Below the pieces are notes generated by a model. The model did not search any database. It saw only the letters and a list, made by a program, of their open reading frames with translations, and was not told where the DNA came from. Below are positions 1 to 8,804 of a stretch of 64,000 bases of DNA, in pieces (the stretch's first letter is position 1; every line of letters begins with the position of its first letter). The stretch is taken from contig JBJXHN010000001.1 in the NCBI GenBank assembly GCA_046233135.1, forward strand, positions 682,001-746,000, given 5' to 3'. The DNA is from JBJXHN01 sp046233135. GTDB lineage: Bacteria; Pseudomonadota; Alphaproteobacteria; Rhodospirillales; Rhodospirillaceae. The position numbers and the translations under genes are program-made.

Positions 1-209
1 GTGCCGTCGTAAAAGCCCTCCCGCACCAGGGTCTTGATGCGCTCCACATGGCGGGGCGCCAGATCGGGACGCAGCTCGATGACCACCCGGCCATCCTTCA
101 AATCCATGTAAAGGGTGTTCTCGGGGTCGGCGGCCTTGGCAGTCTCGGTCATGACAGATCCCATCATCAGCAGTGCAGCCGTCAGGACGGCAAAGAAAAA
201 TCGGCGCAT
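1..209 (-). CDS. Peptidylprolyl isomerase, cyclophilin type (N-terminal part, cut by window edge)
   Basis: The gene reads leftwards off the window, so only about 69 codons are visible. It opens with a Sec signal peptide (basic MRR, a hydrophobic stretch to about residue 17, then an AKA-A cleavage-like site near residue 26). The mature start, LKDGRVVIELRPDLAP followed by HVERIKTLVREGFYDG, is the standard N-terminal strand and helix of a periplasmic cyclophilin that isomerises prolyl bonds. It lies 28 bp behind coaD and reads the same way, so gyrA, coaD and this gene probably share a transcript. The catalytic Arg/Phe region is outside the window. Confidence 0.85.
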   Translation of the reverse strand, partial: MRRFFFAVLTAALLMMGSVMTETAKAADPENTLYMDLKDGRVVIELRPDLAPRHVERIKTLVREGFYDG

Positions 210-237
210 CTCAAGACGCTCCTTGGTCGGGGAAGGT

Positions 238-759
238 TCACGCCTCGGCGTCATCTTCCTGGAAACGGTCCAACAGACGGTCGCGCACAAGGCCGGGAAC
301 GAAACCCGATATGTCCCCGCCCAGGCGACCGATCTCCTTCACGAAGCGCGAGGATATGAACTGGCAGCGCTCAGAGGCCATCAGAAACACCGTCTCCACC
401 GACGGATTCAGCCGCGAATTCATCCCGCACATCTGAAACTCGTACTCGAAATCCGAAACAGCCCGCAATCCCCGCACGATCATTGACGCATTGTGGGAGA
501 CCGCGAAGTCCATCAGCAGGTTGGAAAAAGGCACCACTTCGATCCGCGTGCCGTTGGTGGGCAGGGCGTCCACCGCAGCGCGGACCATGGACACCCGTTC
601 CTCCAGCGAAAACAGCGGCCCCTTGCCGGCATTCACCGCGACACCCACCGTCAAACAGTCCACCAGCCGCGTTGCGCGGCTGATGATGTCCAGGTGGCCA
701 TTGGTGACCGGATCGAAGGTGCCGGGATAAACCCCTCGCCGTTCAGTCTTCGTTGCCAT
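238..759 (-). CDS. coaD: Phosphopantetheine adenylyltransferase
   Basis: CoaD transfers AMP from ATP to 4'-phosphopantetheine, the fourth step of coenzyme A synthesis, in the cytoplasm. The protein is 173 residues, close to the usual 160-170. The nucleotidyltransferase signature is present as GVYPGTFDPVTNGHLD near the N-terminus (the T/HxGH motif), and the second motif ISSRFVKEI replaces the common ISSTxVRE. The start chosen is the ATG giving MATKTERRGVYPGTFDP; a longer in-frame start at 813 would add 18 residues unlike the family. The first 17 bp overlap the end of gyrA in another frame, which suggests translational coupling. Confidence 0.93.
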   Translation of the reverse strand: MATKTERRGVYPGTFDPVTNGHLDIISRATRLVDCLTVGVAVNAGKGPLFSLEERVSMVRAAVDALPTNGTRIEVVPFSNLLMDFAVSHNASMIVRGLRAVSDFEYEFQMCGMNSRLNPSVETVFLMASERCQFISSRFVKEIGRLGGDISGFVPGLVRDRLLDRFQEDDAEA

Positions 760-3604
760 CGCCCTCTTGCCCCTCGATCGCAGCGCCGTCGGGGGTTGCG
801 TCAGGAGGTGCATCCGGACCGCCGGTCTCCGGGTCCCCCGACCCCGAATCCTCTTCCGGTCCGTCCTCCCCGTTGCCGTTCACCTCTGTCAGGTGGGCAA
901 CGGATACCACATGTTCATCAGCCCCCGTCCGGAACAGCGTGACCCCTTGGGTCTTGCGTCCGGCGATCCGCACGTCGTGCACCGGCATGCGGATCAGCTG
1001 CCCGGCATTGGTGATCAGCATCACCTGATCATGGTCGCCGATCGGGAAAGCGGCCGCAACCTGCCCGTTCCGCTCACTCATCTCGATATTGGCGATCCCC
1101 TGCCCGCCCCGGCCCGATACCCGGTATTCATAGGCGCTGGTGCGCTTGCCATAGCCCTTTTCGGTGACCGTCAGGATGAATTCCTCGGCCGCGCCCAGGC
1201 GTTCGAAGTCCTCGGGCGTCAGCTGCCCGGGTTCGGCGTCCAGAGTGCTGTCGTCGTCCCCTTCGCCGATGGCCCGGCGCAAGGCGCCGGCCTGCTTCAG
1301 ATAGGCTGCCCGGGTTTCCGCGCTGGCCTCGACGTGGCGGAGGATGGACATGGAGATCACCCGGTCCTCGCCCATCAGCTTGATGCCGCGCACCCCGGTG
1401 GAGGTGCGGCCGGCAAAGACCCGCACATCCCCGACGGTGAAGCGGATGGCCTTGCCCCCCCAGGTGGTCAGCAGCACGTCGTCCTGGTCGGTGCAGGGGC
1501 GCACGTTGATCAGGTGATCGCCGGTGTCCAGCTTCATGGCGATCTTGCCGTTGGCCAGCACGTTGGTGAAGTCCGACAGGCGGTTGCGGCGCACATTGCC
1601 GCTTTCCGTGGCGAACATCACGTCCAGGCTGCCCCAGGCGTCCTCGTCCTCCGGCAGCGGCATCACGGTGGTGATGCGCTCGCCTTCGCCAAGCGGCAGC
1701 AGGTTGACCAGGGCCTTGCCCAGCGCCTGGGGTGTCCCCAGCGGCAGGCGATAGACCTTGAGCTTGTAGACCATGCCGTCGGTGGAGAAGAACAGCAGCG
1801 GCGCATGGGTATTGGCCACGAAAATGGTGGTAACGAAATCTTCCTGCCGCGTTGCCATACCGGAACGGCCCTTGCCGCCCCGCCGCTGGGCCCGATAGGT
1901 GGTCAGCGGCACCCGCTTGATGTAGCCGGTGTTGGTCACCGTCACCACCATGTCCTCGCGGGCGATCAGGTCTTCGATGTCATGCTCGAACTCGGCGTCT
2001 TCAAGGGCGGTGCGGCGCGGATCGGCATAGGCCTCGCGCATGTCCACCAGTTCGGCGCGCATGATCTCGTACAGACGCTCGCGGGAGCGCAGGATCAGCA
2101 GGAATTCCTCGATCCGGTCGGCCAGTTCCTTCAACTCACCGAAGATCTTGTCCCGCTCCAGCCCGGTCAGGCGGTGCAGGCGCAGGTCCAGGATGGCTCG
2201 GGCCTGGGTTTCGGAAAGGGAGTAGTAACCGTCGACCACCGCCCGGCCCGGTTCGTCGAGCAGGGCGATATAGGGCGCCACGTCGCCGGCCGGCCAGGCA
2301 CGGGTCATCAGCTGGTCGCGGGCGGTCTGGGGATCGGGCGCGGCACGGATCAGGGCGATCACCGGATCCAGGTTCTCCACCGCCACGGCCAGACCGGCCA
2401 ACACATGCGCCCGCTCGCGCGCCTTGCCCAGTTCATAGATGGTGCGCTTGCGGATCACCTCTTCCCGGAAGGCGATGAAGGCTTCCAGAATCGACCGCAG
2501 CGGCAGCATTTCGGGCTTGCCCTGGTTCAGGGCCAGCATGTTGACGCCAAAGGTGCTTTGCAGCGGCGTGAAGCGATAAAGCTGGGCCAGCACCACATCG
2601 GGCACCGCATCCCGCCGCACTTCCACGACCACCCGCACGCCGCGCCGGTCGCTTTCGTCGCGGATGTCGGCGATGCCCTCGATCTTCTTTTCGCGCACCA
2701 GCTCGGCGATCTTTTCCACCATCGAGGCCTTGTTGACCTGATAGGGGACCTCGGTCACCACGATGGCCGTGCGGCCGTGGGCGGCATCTTCGAAATGAAC
2801 CTTGCCGCGCATCACCACCGACCCGCGCCCGGTCATATAGGCCGCGCGGATGCCCGCCTTGCCCAGGATCACCCCGCCGGTGGGAAAATCCGGACCCGGA
2901 ACCAGTTCCAGCAGCTCGGTGGTGTCGATGGTGGGATTGTCGATCAGCGCACAGCAGGCGTCGATCACTTCGCCCAGGTTATGGGGCGGAATGTTGGTCG
3001 CCATGCCCACGGCGATACCGCCGGCACCGTTGACCAGCAGGTTGGGGAAGCGGGCAGGCAGCACCACCGGTTCCCGCGAGGTCTCGTCATAGTTGGCTTG
3101 GAAATCGACCGTTTCCTTGTCGATATCATCCAGCAGGCTGTGGGCGGCCTTGGCCAGGCGGGCTTCGGTGTAACGCATGGCCGCGGCCTTGTCGCCGTCC
3201 ATGGACCCGAAGTTGCCCTGCCCGTCCACCAGCGGCAGACGCATGGAAAAGCCCTGGGCCATACGCACCATGGCATCGTAAATCGCCTGGTCGCCGTGGG
3301 GGTGGTACTTCCCCATGACGTCCCCGACGATGCGGGCCGACTTGCGATAGGGTTTGTTGTACTCGTATCCGTTTTCTTTCATCGAATAGAGGATACGCCG
3401 GTGCACCGGCTTCAGGCCGTCGCGCACATCCGGCAGGGCGCGGCTGACGATCACGCTCATCGCGTAATCCAGATAGCTGCGCTTCATTTCGTCTTCGATG
3501 GAGACGGGCGAGATATCGGTATCGAAAGGCGTGGGACTATCGGTGCTCAAAGCGGATATTCCGTTGGGACAGGGCTTTCCCCGCGACGGGGGAGACCGCA
3601 GCAA
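743..3604 (-). CDS. gyrA: DNA gyrase subunit A
   Basis: GyrA is the breakage-reunion subunit of DNA gyrase. The N-terminal winged-helix and tower region begins at SIEDEMKRSYLDYAMSVIVS, and the active-site tyrosine is in AAAMRYTEARL. The C-terminal half carries beta-pinwheel blades and a GyrA box (QRRGGKGRSG). The tail is acidic, rich in Gly, Asp and Glu. The quinolone-resistance region reads HPHGDQAIYD, with Gln where E. coli has Ser83. The start is uncertain: the most upstream start is at 3604, but a TTG at 3550 (giving LSTDSPTPFDTD) would remove 18 unconserved residues and may be the real one. Confidence 0.95.
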   Translation of the reverse strand: MLRSPPSRGKPCPNGISALSTDSPTPFDTDISPVSIEDEMKRSYLDYAMSVIVSRALPDVRDGLKPVHRRILYSMKENGYEYNKPYRKSARIVGDVMGKYHPHGDQAIYDAMVRMAQGFSMRLPLVDGQGNFGSMDGDKAAAMRYTEARLAKAAHSLLDDIDKETVDFQANYDETSREPVVLPARFPNLLVNGAGGIAVGMATNIPPHNLGEVIDACCALIDNPTIDTTELLELVPGPDFPTGGVILGKAGIRAAYMTGRGSVVMRGKVHFEDAAHGRTAIVVTEVPYQVNKASMVEKIAELVREKKIEGIADIRDESDRRGVRVVVEVRRDAVPDVVLAQLYRFTPLQSTFGVNMLALNQGKPEMLPLRSILEAFIAFREEVIRKRTIYELGKARERAHVLAGLAVAVENLDPVIALIRAAPDPQTARDQLMTRAWPAGDVAPYIALLDEPGRAVVDGYYSLSETQARAILDLRLHRLTGLERDKIFGELKELADRIEEFLLILRSRERLYEIMRAELVDMREAYADPRRTALEDAEFEHDIEDLIAREDMVVTVTNTGYIKRVPLTTYRAQRRGGKGRSGMATRQEDFVTTIFVANTHAPLLFFSTDGMVYKLKVYRLPLGTPQALGKALVNLLPLGEGERITTVMPLPEDEDAWGSLDVMFATESGNVRRNRLSDFTNVLANGKIAMKLDTGDHLINVRPCTDQDDVLLTTWGGKAIRFTVGDVRVFAGRTSTGVRGIKLMGEDRVISMSILRHVEASAETRAAYLKQAGALRRAIGEGDDDSTLDAEPGQLTPEDFERLGAAEEFILTVTEKGYGKRTSAYEYRVSGRGGQGIANIEMSERNGQVAAAFPIGDHDQVMLITNAGQLIRMPVHDVRIAGRKTQGVTLFRTGADEHVVSVAHLTEVNGNGEDGPEEDSGSGDPETGGPDAPPDATPDGAAIEGQEGDGNED

Positions 3605-3847
3605 GGGTAACGAAGCCGGGCCGGGTAAACGGAGACGCAGGCGGCAAGCCGGACGGTGAACAGTCGAAAGGCGGTTCAGCCACGATATGCCGCATGATCA
3701 CCGCAGCCGACCCACGACATCATGGGGCTCGGTCCGGTTACGACGCGGAGCGGAAACTTAGCAGATGCCCCCCTGCCCGGCAACCCCGGAAAACCCCGGA
3801 CAGCCTTGGACAAACCCTTGAAATGGCTCTTGTTTTGAACAGTGACA

Positions 3848-4798
3848 TCAACCTGCCGCCAGCGCGGCGAAGCGCGCCTGGTTCCGCCCCCCGGTCTTGG
3901 CCTCGTACAGGGCCGCATCGGCCGCCTTCAGCAGGTTATCGGGGGTGGTGCCATGGCCTTTGCCCGATGACCCCATATCCGCCCCCCCCACGCTGACGGT
4001 GAACGAGATCATCTCTCCGCTATCCAGCCGCACCCGGCATTGGGCCAGTCCGCTGACCAGCCGCTGCGCGACCGTGCGGGCCGATCCCGGGTCGGTATCG
4101 GGCAGCATGATGGCGAATTCCTCTCCGCCCATCCGCCCTACCACATCGACGGTGCGCAGCAGCTCCTTCATCGTCCGGGAACACAGGCGCAGGGCCTCGT
4201 CCCCGACGGCGTGGCCGTAGGTGTCGTTGATCCGTTTGAAGTGGTCGATATCGAGCATCAGCATGGACAGCGGCGGCCCGTAGCGCACCACGCGTTCCAG
4301 CTCCATGGTCGCGCGTTCCAGAAAGGCCCGGCGGTTCAGGGTATCGGTCAGGGGGTCCGTGGTGGCCAGCTTGAACAGCTTGGCATTGGCCTCGCTGAGG
4401 GCCAGCCGGTCGGCGCGCAGGGCCAGCAGGTTGCGGACCCGGGCTTTCAGCTCCGTATCGTCGAAGGGCTTGCGCAGGAAATCCGTGGCCCCGGCATCAA
4501 GCGCCCCGGTCAGGACCGCCCGGTCCTGATCCCCGGTCACCATGATGATCGGCACGAACTCGTCCGGCCGTTCTTCCCGAAACCGCTTCAGGAATCCCAG
4601 GCCGTCAAGCCCGGGCATCAGATAGTCAAGGATGATGAGATCGGGCGGCTCTGCCAGCACGGCGTCCAGGGCTTCGCTGGGATCCTCGTAGATGACGCAT
4701 TCGACATCGGCAAGGGTTTCAAGCGTGGCGGCGGCCAGCAGGGCGTTGGGCAGCATGTCGTCCACCACGAAGATGCGATGTGGCCGCTTATTCGTCAC
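3848..4798 (-). CDS. PleD-like response regulator with GGDEF diguanylate cyclase domain
   Basis: This 316-residue protein has a receiver domain (residues about 8-125, phospho-acceptor Asp58 in LIILDYLMPG, conserved Lys at LRKPF) followed by a GGDEF domain. The active-site loop is GGEEF at 224-228, competent for making cyclic di-GMP from two GTP. An intact inhibitory I-site RTVD (215-218) lies exactly five residues before it, so product inhibition is expected. PleD itself has two receiver domains; this has one. Its first 11 bases overlap the end of the hybrid kinase gene upstream, so the two are co-translated and the kinase Hpt domain is the obvious phosphodonor. This pairing is inferred from gene order. 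Confidence 0.9.
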   Translation of the reverse strand: MTNKRPHRIFVVDDMLPNALLAAATLETLADVECVIYEDPSEALDAVLAEPPDLIILDYLMPGLDGLGFLKRFREERPDEFVPIIMVTGDQDRAVLTGALDAGATDFLRKPFDDTELKARVRNLLALRADRLALSEANAKLFKLATTDPLTDTLNRRAFLERATMELERVVRYGPPLSMLMLDIDHFKRINDTYGHAVGDEALRLCSRTMKELLRTVDVVGRMGGEEFAIMLPDTDPGSARTVAQRLVSGLAQCRVRLDSGEMISFTVSVGGADMGSSGKGHGTTPDNLLKAADAALYEAKTGGRNQARFAALAAG

Positions 4799-7700
4799 CC
4801 TGTCTGCCCTCCGTACCGTCCGAACCGGACTGCGAAACCGCCCCGCGGCTGCGCATCTCCGCCAGAGTCGCCGTCATGTGTTCTATGGCCAGGGGAATCA
4901 AAGGCTCCAGTCTGGCCGTGATTTGCCCCGCCGCTTCAAGGTGACCCGAACGGGCCTCCGTTTCAATACGTTCGGCGTACTCGCCCAGCCGGACAAGGCC
5001 GAATTGCCGTGTCAGCCCTTTCAGGGCATGTGCGCTGGCCCGCACCGCTTCCGCCGGCTTGCCGTCCAGCGCGGCCTGGATGCCGCCGAAGGTCTTGAGA
5101 AGGTTTTTGATCACCGACTCCAGCAGCATGGCCGTCTTGTCCACCCCCACGGCCTCCAGAAGGTTGCCGATCCGCTCCAGATCCAGGATCGGCAGAGTAT
5201 CGATCCCATCCCCGTCCGCCAAGTCGGCTTCGGCGTTATCGGAAGGGGGCGATGGGGCTGGGGCCGGCGGCTGGCCGGGTTCCGTGGGACCACAGGGAGC
5301 CGCACCGGTCAGACCGGAGCCGATCCGTCCCGACAGGTCGAACGTAGCCATGATCGCCGCATTCAGGCGACGCCAATCCACCGGCTTGTCGAGGAAGTCG
5401 GTAAAGAGCCCGTCCTCCCGCAATTTGGCATGCATCGCCGGAATATCGGCGGACAGGGCGATGATGGGAATGGTCGCCTCCCGCCCGGGCAGACCCCGGA
5501 TGGTCTTGGCGGCGGTGAACCCGTCCATATCGGGCATGTGCAGATCCATCAGCACCACATCAAAGGTCTGCTGCTTCACCATGTCCACGGCCTTGCGGCC
5601 GTCGGTGACGGCGGTGACCCGGTGACCGAAGCGGGACAGGGCCTCGGTGATCACCAGACGCACCGTCTCTGTATCTTCCGCCAGCAACACCCGGGCCGGC
5701 GGCATCCCGGAATTCAGCGGCGTGCGGTCGTAGCGGGACGGCAATGCACAGCTCGGCCCCATCTCCACCACGTCGCTGGGATCTCCCGCGGGCAAGGTCA
5801 GGGTCAGCCAGAAGCGGCTGCCCATGCCGACCACGCTTTCGGCGCGGATTTCCCCGCCCATCATCTCGGTCAGGCGGCGGCTGATGGCCAGCCCCAGCCC
5901 CGTCCCGCCGAATCTTCGGTTAATCGACGCGTCCGCTTGAACGAAAGGTGTAAACAATTGCGCCAGCCGGTCCTCCGGAATGCCGATTCCGGTATCGTCG
6001 ACAGAGACGTCCAGCCGGATCAACCCGCCGTCCACCGGTCGAGTTCGCAACCGTAACCGCACAGAGCCCTTATCCGTAAACTTGACGGCATTCGCAGACA
6101 GGTTCAGGAGGATCTGACGCACCCGCGTCGGATCCCCGACCAGGGCAGAGGCCAGGTCGCCGCCGCTTTCCACCGTAAACCCGAGCCCCTTGGCCTCGGC
6201 CGCCACCCCCATGACCCGGCGCACATCTTCCAGAACCATGGCAGGAGAGAAGGAGATCTCTTCCAGGGTCAATTGCCCTGCCTCGATCTTCGAGAAATCG
6301 AGAATGTCGTTCAGCAGCACCAGCAAGTGGTCCGCCGTTCCCTTCAGGCGCTCGGCATGGGCCAGTTCGCGGGGGGGCAGGGCGCCGGACAGCAGCAGGT
6401 CCGCCAATCCCAGGATGCCGGTCATGGGCGTGCGCAGCTCGTGACTGACGGTGGCAAGGAAAGCGCTTTTCAGGCGGGTGGCCTCTTCGGCCCGGGTGCG
6501 CTGGGCCGCCAGGTCCTCTTCGATACGGATGCGTTCCGTGATGTCGTAAATCCAGATCACCCGCCCGCCTTCCTCGTGGAAGGCAGCGGGCGAGGCGGTG
6601 ACCAGCACCCAGACATGGCTGCCATCCGTCCGCCGCAGCCGGACCGGCCGGTCGGACACGGTCCAGGAGCGGGACAGCAGCTGGCGCAGGGTCTCGGCCT
6701 CTTCCTCGTCCACGCACAGGTCCGGTAACATCAAATCGGCCAGATGCACTTCGGTAAGGCCGAGCAGGTCCAGGAAACGGGCATTGGCGTAGACCGGACG
6801 GCCGTCCAGGTGACTGAGCAGCACCCCGATGGGACTGGTATCCAGAAGGCCCCGCAGCCGGCTTTCGCTTTCTTCCAGAGCGATCTGCGCCAGCTTCAGG
6901 GCGGTCACGTCACTGCGCAGGCCAACCAGAAGCCCCTGTTCGGTCCGGTGTTCTTCGATACGGATCCAGCGGCCGTCGTTGGTCAGTTGCAGGATCGGCC
7001 CATCGGGTGTCCGATGGCTCCGAAGCCTGTCCTGGACAAAGGCTTCCCGCGTGGCCTCCGACGCACCGGCAGCCGGGTACTGCCCGCCTCTGACGCCATA
7101 GCGCACGATCTCCTCGAACGTACGGCCCGGGGTCATGACCGGCGCCGAGATGGAATAGATCCGCTTGTAGGCTTCGTTGCAGATCAGCAACCGATCATTT
7201 TCATCATAAACAACAAAGCCTTCGGCGATGGAGTCGAGAGCCTGCTTCAACATGTCTTCCGCCCGCTGACGGGCTTCTTCCATGGCCACCTGATCCGAAA
7301 CGTCGCGGATCGTGGCCGAAACAAGCAGGTTGTCTCCTCGCCCGGTTTGCCCCAAGGTCACCTCGACGGGCACCCGGCTGCCGTCGGCGGTCAGGGCGGA
7401 AACCACGCGACCGGACCGCATGCGACGGGTGCTCGGCCGTCTGAAGAAGTCCTCCATCAGCTTGTTGTGATCGAATGCCGCCTCTCCATCGGCGCTGCCG
7501 CGAGGGACCAAGGCACTGATGGGAGACCCGATCAGATGTTCCAACGGCCAGCGGAACAGCGTACAGGCCTGATTGTTGGCGCGAACGATCACCCCCTGCC
7601 GGTCGACGAACAGCATGGCGTCCGGCGCATCGCGAATCATCGCCTGAACCGTCGCGGCATATCCCCGAGCGTCCGCCAAAGCGCTGTCCCTGGCGCGCGC

Positions 7701-8609
7701 ACCAAAAGACAGGGTGGTCACAGCCGCCCCCACCCCCACCAGCGAGAAGAAGACCACCGTTTCAACGATGGCTACGGGAGAGTCCTCGGGGGCCTGCCAG
7801 CCGCCTTTCGGCACTGCGGCCAGCACCCATTCCCCGATGGGCAACGCCAGCGGCAACAGCACCGCATTCCGTTCCCGCTCGAACAGCGCCTGATCCCCGA
7901 ACAGAGGCTTGCCACCGGCGTCTTCGTCCACGGCGGTGCGCCCGGCGATGGTCAGCGAGCGCGTATTGGATTGAAACAGATCACCAAACAACCGCTCCAG
8001 GTCCAGTACCATGCTGATCAGCCCCAGGAACCGCGGCTCCGTCCCACCTTCTGGCGCCGTCACAGCGGCAAATACGGGCGTGCGCTGAATAATCGCCCGC
8101 CCCCCCTGGATCAGGTCCAGCGGTCCGACAATGGTGCTCCGCCGTTGTTCGATGGTCCGCCGTACGGCCGGCCACTGGTTCGGGATGTCGCGATAATCCA
8201 CCCCGATGGCGGCTTGGTTCCCCTCGGCGGGATACAGGGCGGACAGAACCGTTCCCCGGGCCAACCCGATGTTCCGCACCACCGGATGCTCTCGCAGCAA
8301 CTCGGCGGACAGGCGGTGGAACTGGCTGTCGGAAATATCGCCCTGGACGGAAAACAGGGCTTCCATGCCCTTGGTCAGGGAAAAGCTGGACGTTATCCGC
8401 CCCTCCAGAGTCGCCCGCACCTGGGCCAGATCGGACAGGACAGACGCCCGGATGGCCCGCTGGTCGGCTTCCCAGGCCAGCCAGATGACATAGGCCCCGA
8501 CAGGGCTCAGCAGCAGGATGCTCACGAGCCCCCAGACAACCGGATGCAGCCACGCCGACATCGGGCGCCGCTCCGGTTCATCCTGCCCCCCTTCCCAGCT
8601 TTCGGCCAT
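4788..8609 (-). CDS. CHASE/PAS hybrid sensor histidine kinase with receiver and Hpt domains
   Basis: A 1273-residue membrane sensor. A first membrane helix lies at about 24-46, a periplasmic CHASE domain at about 65-250 and a second helix near 275-300. Three PAS domains follow, then HisKA with SHELRTPMTGI (His723) and a HATPase with DTGIGIPEDRL and GGTGLGLAI. A receiver domain has Asp1022 in LMDLHMPDMDG, and a C-terminal Hpt domain has His1194 in SAHALKGL. This is a complete His-Asp-His relay. The final phosphoryl receiver is probably the diguanylate cyclase encoded by the overlapping gene, so the system would convert a periplasmic signal into c-di-GMP. The CHASE ligand cannot be told from sequence. 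Confidence 0.92.
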   Translation of the reverse strand: MAESWEGGQDEPERRPMSAWLHPVVWGLVSILLLSPVGAYVIWLAWEADQRAIRASVLSDLAQVRATLEGRITSSFSLTKGMEALFSVQGDISDSQFHRLSAELLREHPVVRNIGLARGTVLSALYPAEGNQAAIGVDYRDIPNQWPAVRRTIEQRRSTIVGPLDLIQGGRAIIQRTPVFAAVTAPEGGTEPRFLGLISMVLDLERLFGDLFQSNTRSLTIAGRTAVDEDAGGKPLFGDQALFERERNAVLLPLALPIGEWVLAAVPKGGWQAPEDSPVAIVETVVFFSLVGVGAAVTTLSFGARARDSALADARGYAATVQAMIRDAPDAMLFVDRQGVIVRANNQACTLFRWPLEHLIGSPISALVPRGSADGEAAFDHNKLMEDFFRRPSTRRMRSGRVVSALTADGSRVPVEVTLGQTGRGDNLLVSATIRDVSDQVAMEEARQRAEDMLKQALDSIAEGFVVYDENDRLLICNEAYKRIYSISAPVMTPGRTFEEIVRYGVRGGQYPAAGASEATREAFVQDRLRSHRTPDGPILQLTNDGRWIRIEEHRTEQGLLVGLRSDVTALKLAQIALEESESRLRGLLDTSPIGVLLSHLDGRPVYANARFLDLLGLTEVHLADLMLPDLCVDEEEAETLRQLLSRSWTVSDRPVRLRRTDGSHVWVLVTASPAAFHEEGGRVIWIYDITERIRIEEDLAAQRTRAEEATRLKSAFLATVSHELRTPMTGILGLADLLLSGALPPRELAHAERLKGTADHLLVLLNDILDFSKIEAGQLTLEEISFSPAMVLEDVRRVMGVAAEAKGLGFTVESGGDLASALVGDPTRVRQILLNLSANAVKFTDKGSVRLRLRTRPVDGGLIRLDVSVDDTGIGIPEDRLAQLFTPFVQADASINRRFGGTGLGLAISRRLTEMMGGEIRAESVVGMGSRFWLTLTLPAGDPSDVVEMGPSCALPSRYDRTPLNSGMPPARVLLAEDTETVRLVITEALSRFGHRVTAVTDGRKAVDMVKQQTFDVVLMDLHMPDMDGFTAAKTIRGLPGREATIPIIALSADIPAMHAKLREDGLFTDFLDKPVDWRRLNAAIMATFDLSGRIGSGLTGAAPCGPTEPGQPPAPAPSPPSDNAEADLADGDGIDTLPILDLERIGNLLEAVGVDKTAMLLESVIKNLLKTFGGIQAALDGKPAEAVRASAHALKGLTRQFGLVRLGEYAERIETEARSGHLEAAGQITARLEPLIPLAIEHMTATLAEMRSRGAVSQSGSDGTEGRQGDE

Positions 8610-8717
8610 GCCTCCACCTATCCTTTTGTACAGGATGCGGGAGATTACCCGAAACCGTCCGCCAATGCGAAGACTTATGCAGATTTTTCGTTCAGGTCAT
8701 CGGCCACCAACGATATA

Positions 8718-8745
8718 CGCGCTCTTTCCTGACGGAAAGAGCGCG
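8718..8745. terminator. Perfect 12-bp inverted repeat after the secretion operon
   Basis: CGCGCTCTTTCC and GGAAAGAGCGCG flank a TGAC loop, a perfect 12-bp stem. It lies 60-87 bp beyond the HlyD stop codon and 109 bp before the kinase start. Neither side has a convincing run of T, so it may be a factor-dependent terminator or an mRNA 3'-end stabiliser rather than a classical intrinsic terminator. Confidence 0.5.
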
Positions 8746-8804
8746 CAAGAAATGCGTGGCTGTTTTTTTCACCTGTTCAAGCGAGATTGGCCTGAGGGAG
8801 AGAC

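Noticed and set aside
767..3610. Long open frame antisense to gyrA (about 947 codons)
   Set aside because: It mirrors gyrA and reads as His/Gly/Gln-rich low-quality protein. Such antisense frames are expected in GC-rich genes with few A/T third positions.
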